NCBI GenBank assembly: GCA_004794655.1
Contig: SMMW01000627.1
Location: forward strand, 930,001-994,000
DNA: 64,000 nucleotides
Direction of reading: 5' to 3'
From: Marisa cornuarietis
Taxonomy: Eukaryota > Mollusca > Gastropoda > Architaenioglossa > Ampullariidae
How positions within the stretch are numbered: position 1 is the first letter of the stretch; every line of letters begins with the position of its first letter. Under the pieces are notes generated by a model that saw only the letters and a list, made by a program, of their open reading frames with translations, was not told the DNA's origin and ran no database searches. The position numbers and the translations under genes are program-made. Shown here one piece after another: positions 60,600 to 64,000 of the stretch.

Positions 60600-61465
60600 G
60601 GAGCAGGGCTAGACAGAAGGAATGAGATCAGCGGAGAGGCAGGCTTATGCAAGGGTGCTGGAATGGCTGCCATGTGTTCAACCTGAATCACCTCTCATCT
60701 TTCTTTACCTGCTTACCCCCCAACGCTGTCCATACCCCTGCACAATCCCCCCACCCCCTCACTCGCAGTGTTTGTGAAGTGCTGCCAGTCTGTAGATGGT
60801 GGTGGTAATGTAGTAAGTGATGTTTTGATATTACGGGGTCTCTTTCCGACACGTTTAGTGCTGCAACAAGCAAGCCGGAAGAATGCGTCACCTGCTGTCA
60901 ACGGAAGTAACAACCACGGGAGACAAGAGGTGGTTCGCAAGCTACCGCAGTGCACCACATACCAACTGAGCTAATGTCCGACATTTCTGCTGGCCTCTCG
61001 CTCACCATCTGAAGTAAGCCAGCTAAGCGCATACTAACAACTCATACTGCAGATGCCAAGGGAGAGGAAAGCCGGGAGGTGTCTCTCAACGACCTGAAGC
61101 TTCAACGGGCCCTCATCCAAGCTAAGAGGTCTAGACAGGTTCTAAAAGGTTGTTCACAATGCTGTCAACTTTTCTCTGCCCTCAAAAACTTTATAGCTGG
61201 CGCTTACCGCTGTACGGTGATGACTGGACACACTGCCAAAGCGACTGACAGGCGACCTAGAGACAAAACCACGGCGACTGAAAGGCGACTTAAAAACACT
61301 CTTCTGCATCTTGACATCTCGACGGTGCTTGCCTGCTTCATGCAGATAAGCACGGGATGGCGAATCTGTGTGCGGCAGATGCATGCGGTCCTGTAAACAT
61401 GCACAGCCTGCTATACTATACACACGCATTACACAACACTCCACGCCTGTACACGGCGCGTATAC
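60600..61465. other. No gene supported
   Basis: No exon chain or repeat was recognised here. Confidence 0.4.
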
Positions 61466-61615
61466 AAACACTGCAAGTATTTAACACACACACACACACA
61501 CATTACACTATAAATACACAGCGCACTGCATGCATTTAACACGCATTACACTACATACATAATGCATTGCAAGTATTTAACACACGCTTACACTACACTA
61601 TGTACACCGCCCAAC
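61466..61615. repeat. Minisatellite, unit about 50 bp, 3 copies, with CA tract
   Basis: CACTGCAAGTATTTAACACA recurs at about 61468, 61521 (as GCATGCATTTAAC) and 61566, each followed by a TTACACTA phrase. Confidence 0.75.
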
Positions 61616-61692
61616 GCCTGCCGCTTATCACCCCCATTAACCCCTTGTTTCCATCAACGAGTAGCTGTCGTAATCAGAAATGGTTAGCAAAG

Positions 61693-61700
61693 GCGGCGGC

Positions 61701-61733
<33 letters not shown>
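61693..61733. repeat. GGC/CAG trinucleotide repeat
   Basis: Four GGC units run into CAACAG and about nine CAG units. It is not within a supported coding region. Confidence 0.9.
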
Positions 61734-61739
61734 TAAAAT

Positions 61740-64000
61740 AAATGTCTGCGTTTGTAGCGGCATTGTATGTAAACCTGAAGACTGGTACGAGCACAAGAAG
61801 TTGCAAGAAATGCGTTACCCACACTACGTGACTGTGTCCGCACACGCTTACCCACCACCTCAGCTGACTCACGGCATTCCTTCACCACAGTCAGCAGTTC
61901 CTACACCCGCCTGCCGTTTTTTTTTTTAAACGCACGCAAAGCACTACAGGGTAGACCAAGTTTTTACTAGACCACTGGCTGGTCCGAGGCCAAAAGAGTG
62001 AACTAATCAGATCGATATCCGTGTTTTGCAGCTCAACCCAGTTGATCAGCCTGACCCCTGCAGAGTCAACGTTTTCTGCACCACTCCTTCCCCACCACAG
62101 ATCCTTATTTAAGGTTCACACGCATCTCCCACGGGTGAATGACCGACACAAAGACAACAAGACAACAAGAGCAGAGAAAAGAGAAGACGGTTTTGACATG
62201 GGGAGAGGGTCGACATCTCGTCAGTGCAATGACCCGTGACGTGTGTCACTGCTTGTAACCCCTCCCCCAACTTTCCCTCTCTCTCTCCTCGTACCGTCAT
62301 GTCGCTTATCCGGCGGCGGGCCACAGCCACACCACCTCTCGGGAAGCACAACACAGACGGCAAGATGTCTGCCCCCTAGATGTCTAGCCCTCCCCGACCC
62401 CAGCCTCTGATGCAGGATGACGCAGCGTCTTTCATCGCATCTTTCATCACATCACCTGGGAGCTGCACTATATGCCATGCTGTATGCGTCATGTGTCGTG
62501 TCTTCAGTCACACACCTGTTCTACGGCAAGCAAGCCGTGCGTATAGTCAAATCGGCACAATCGACGAAGACATCGCAGCTTGAAGATTCTAAAGTTTTAC
62601 AAACTGCAGAACGCATGTCATGTCACAGTGTAAGATAACATACACACCACTCGTCTTACCCGCTTCCCGCAAAAAGATACTCTTGTCAACACCTTCCTGC
62701 CACGGTAGTTGTGATGGAGGTTGGGAGGGAAATCTGACGCGTCAGCACTCGCCATGACAACGCGTGTCAACACCTGCATGTCAGGCTGGTCAAAGGTTAA
62801 CACGTGCGTGCCAAGTCAGTCAAACATGGGCAAACGCGTGTCATCGGGGTGGGATGGGGCCGATAACTTTTCCCGTCCACCCACTCCCCCAAACAATCTC
62901 CACCTTCGCTCACTTCCGTCTACAGGATGACAGGCCGAGTAGCAACAAAAGCCTGTCAATCTTTGTTGTTGTTGATTTTGGAAAGGAAAGTGCTCCCCCC
63001 TTGAGGTGATTTCGCACTCGTGTCAATCGTCCGGGGACCGTGTTTATGAAGGGGGAAAAATGGGGACAGCAAGGAAAGACAACTTTTCGTCTCTGTAGTA
63101 TCACTTTAAACCTGGCTATTATACAACATGAACCTAGTATTCACCATGACCCTGAGCCTGGTGCCTCCTCCTAAATCACTACCAGCAGTCACGACAGTGC
63201 TGAGAGGATATCAGCGCTAAAGCTTGAGAATGTCACTATGGTGACTGCAAATCAGCGAACCGTGGACCGTGCAGAACGACACGACCATCAGAGCGGGGTG
63301 CAACTAGCAAAGGACACTGGCTACTGCACACTACTCACTTGCCAACTGACGTCCCATGTTTGCCCTCACATGTTTCCAGTTAATCTCTCTCATGCATAAC
63401 TTTCGCACACTTAGCTATCTTGTCTGACCTCAGGCCAGGTTTGATCTCATATTTATGTTTTAAGCTCACCTGAGTAACAACGTTGATGTTTGTTCAGTCA
63501 AGCGTCTTTTTTTCTTTTGCTGTAGCCAAGAACTCTGCAAACTATTTGATTGAGGAAGCCTGACCAGCTCTAGTAGCATGTTATTCGCGGCTGATGACTC
63601 CAGGGAGACAAATGACCAAGCAACTTGCACTCTCGACAGCAGCCAAACGACCAACCCCCTCCTCTCAAGGTCTGTTATTGGAAGAAAGCAAGACTGTGTC
63701 ATGTGAGATGCGAGAAGCCAGCGCCGGCGCTGCCACTGGAGACACGGTGGCGACGAGTGGTCGTATACAAAGCCTTGAACCGCCAGAGCCTCATTAATTA
63801 CACTTACCAGCACGAGAGGGATGGATGGAGGTGGCCTGGCAAGCTAAACGCCGACATGGCTCTTACATACTTACCACATGGCGCTGACAAGCAAACGGCT
63901 GTTTATTATTTGCCGAGTTGTTTTTTTTTTATTAGCACCGCCGCCGTAAAGCAAATCAGCTCAGACAGTTTCGTCAAAAATCTCCCCTCCTCCCATATCC
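61740..64000. other. No gene supported; isolated donor-like sites near 63.8 kb
   Basis: On the minus strand strong donor-like sites CTG|GTAAGTGT (donor near 63807) and GTG|GTAAGTATG (donor near 63876) are present. No coding exon can be tied to them; they could be 5' UTR exons or chance. Confidence 0.35.

Noticed and set aside
1..64000. Stand-alone tRNA, rRNA or CRISPR loci
   Set aside because: The A/B-box pairs found belong to SINEs; no spaced direct repeats with unique spacers and no rRNA segments were seen.

Overview
This is eukaryotic nuclear DNA. It has short exons with GT/AG introns, AT-rich introns, many CA/TG microsatellites, tRNA-derived SINEs, broken non-LTR retrotransposons and a hAT-type MITE. 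The retrotransposon protein fragments and the SINE tails look like those of molluscs and related invertebrates, so a lophotrochozoan, probably a gastropod mollusc, is my inference. There are no bacterial-type operons, CRISPR arrays or recognisable viral genes.

One gene is clear: a minus-strand KDM6A/UTX homologue, the histone H3 lysine-27 demethylase. I placed 24 coding exons from 34741 down to 9081. All junctions have GT/AG borders and phases that join into one frame of 1,201 codons plus a stop. The order is TPR repeats (34741-18427), a linker (17994-13730) with a Gln-rich exon and an 882-bp Ser/Thr-rich exon, a JmjC catalytic core (12028-10395) with the His/Glu/His iron ligands, and a C-terminal four-cysteine zinc site (9829-9096). 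About 150 N-terminal residues expected from human UTX are missing; I could not find their exons between 34742 and 64000.

Layout. 1-2850: no firm gene, with SINE remnants. 2850-9080: AT-rich sequence, probably a long 3' UTR of the UTX gene, with AATAAA signals at its far end. 9081-19791: the compact 3' part of the gene. 19792-29401: a 9.6-kb intron with a LINE relic and a GC- and CpG-rich block that looks promoter-like. 29402-34741: four N-terminal TPR exons, a MITE-like palindromic element and a 54-bp tandem repeat. 34742-64000: no confident gene. This last part holds a hAT MITE with an intact 8-bp target duplication, two LINE relics, two SINEs, many minisatellites including a 20-bp array of palindromes, G-quadruplex-prone tracts and candidate promoters near 54.9 and 59.1 kb.

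I found no convincing new multi-gene system. The best leads are the CpG-rich island inside the UTX gene, a TG-repeat that replaces the pyrimidine tract at one UTX splice acceptor, the palindromic minisatellite, the hAT MITE and the uncertain ends of the UTX gene.
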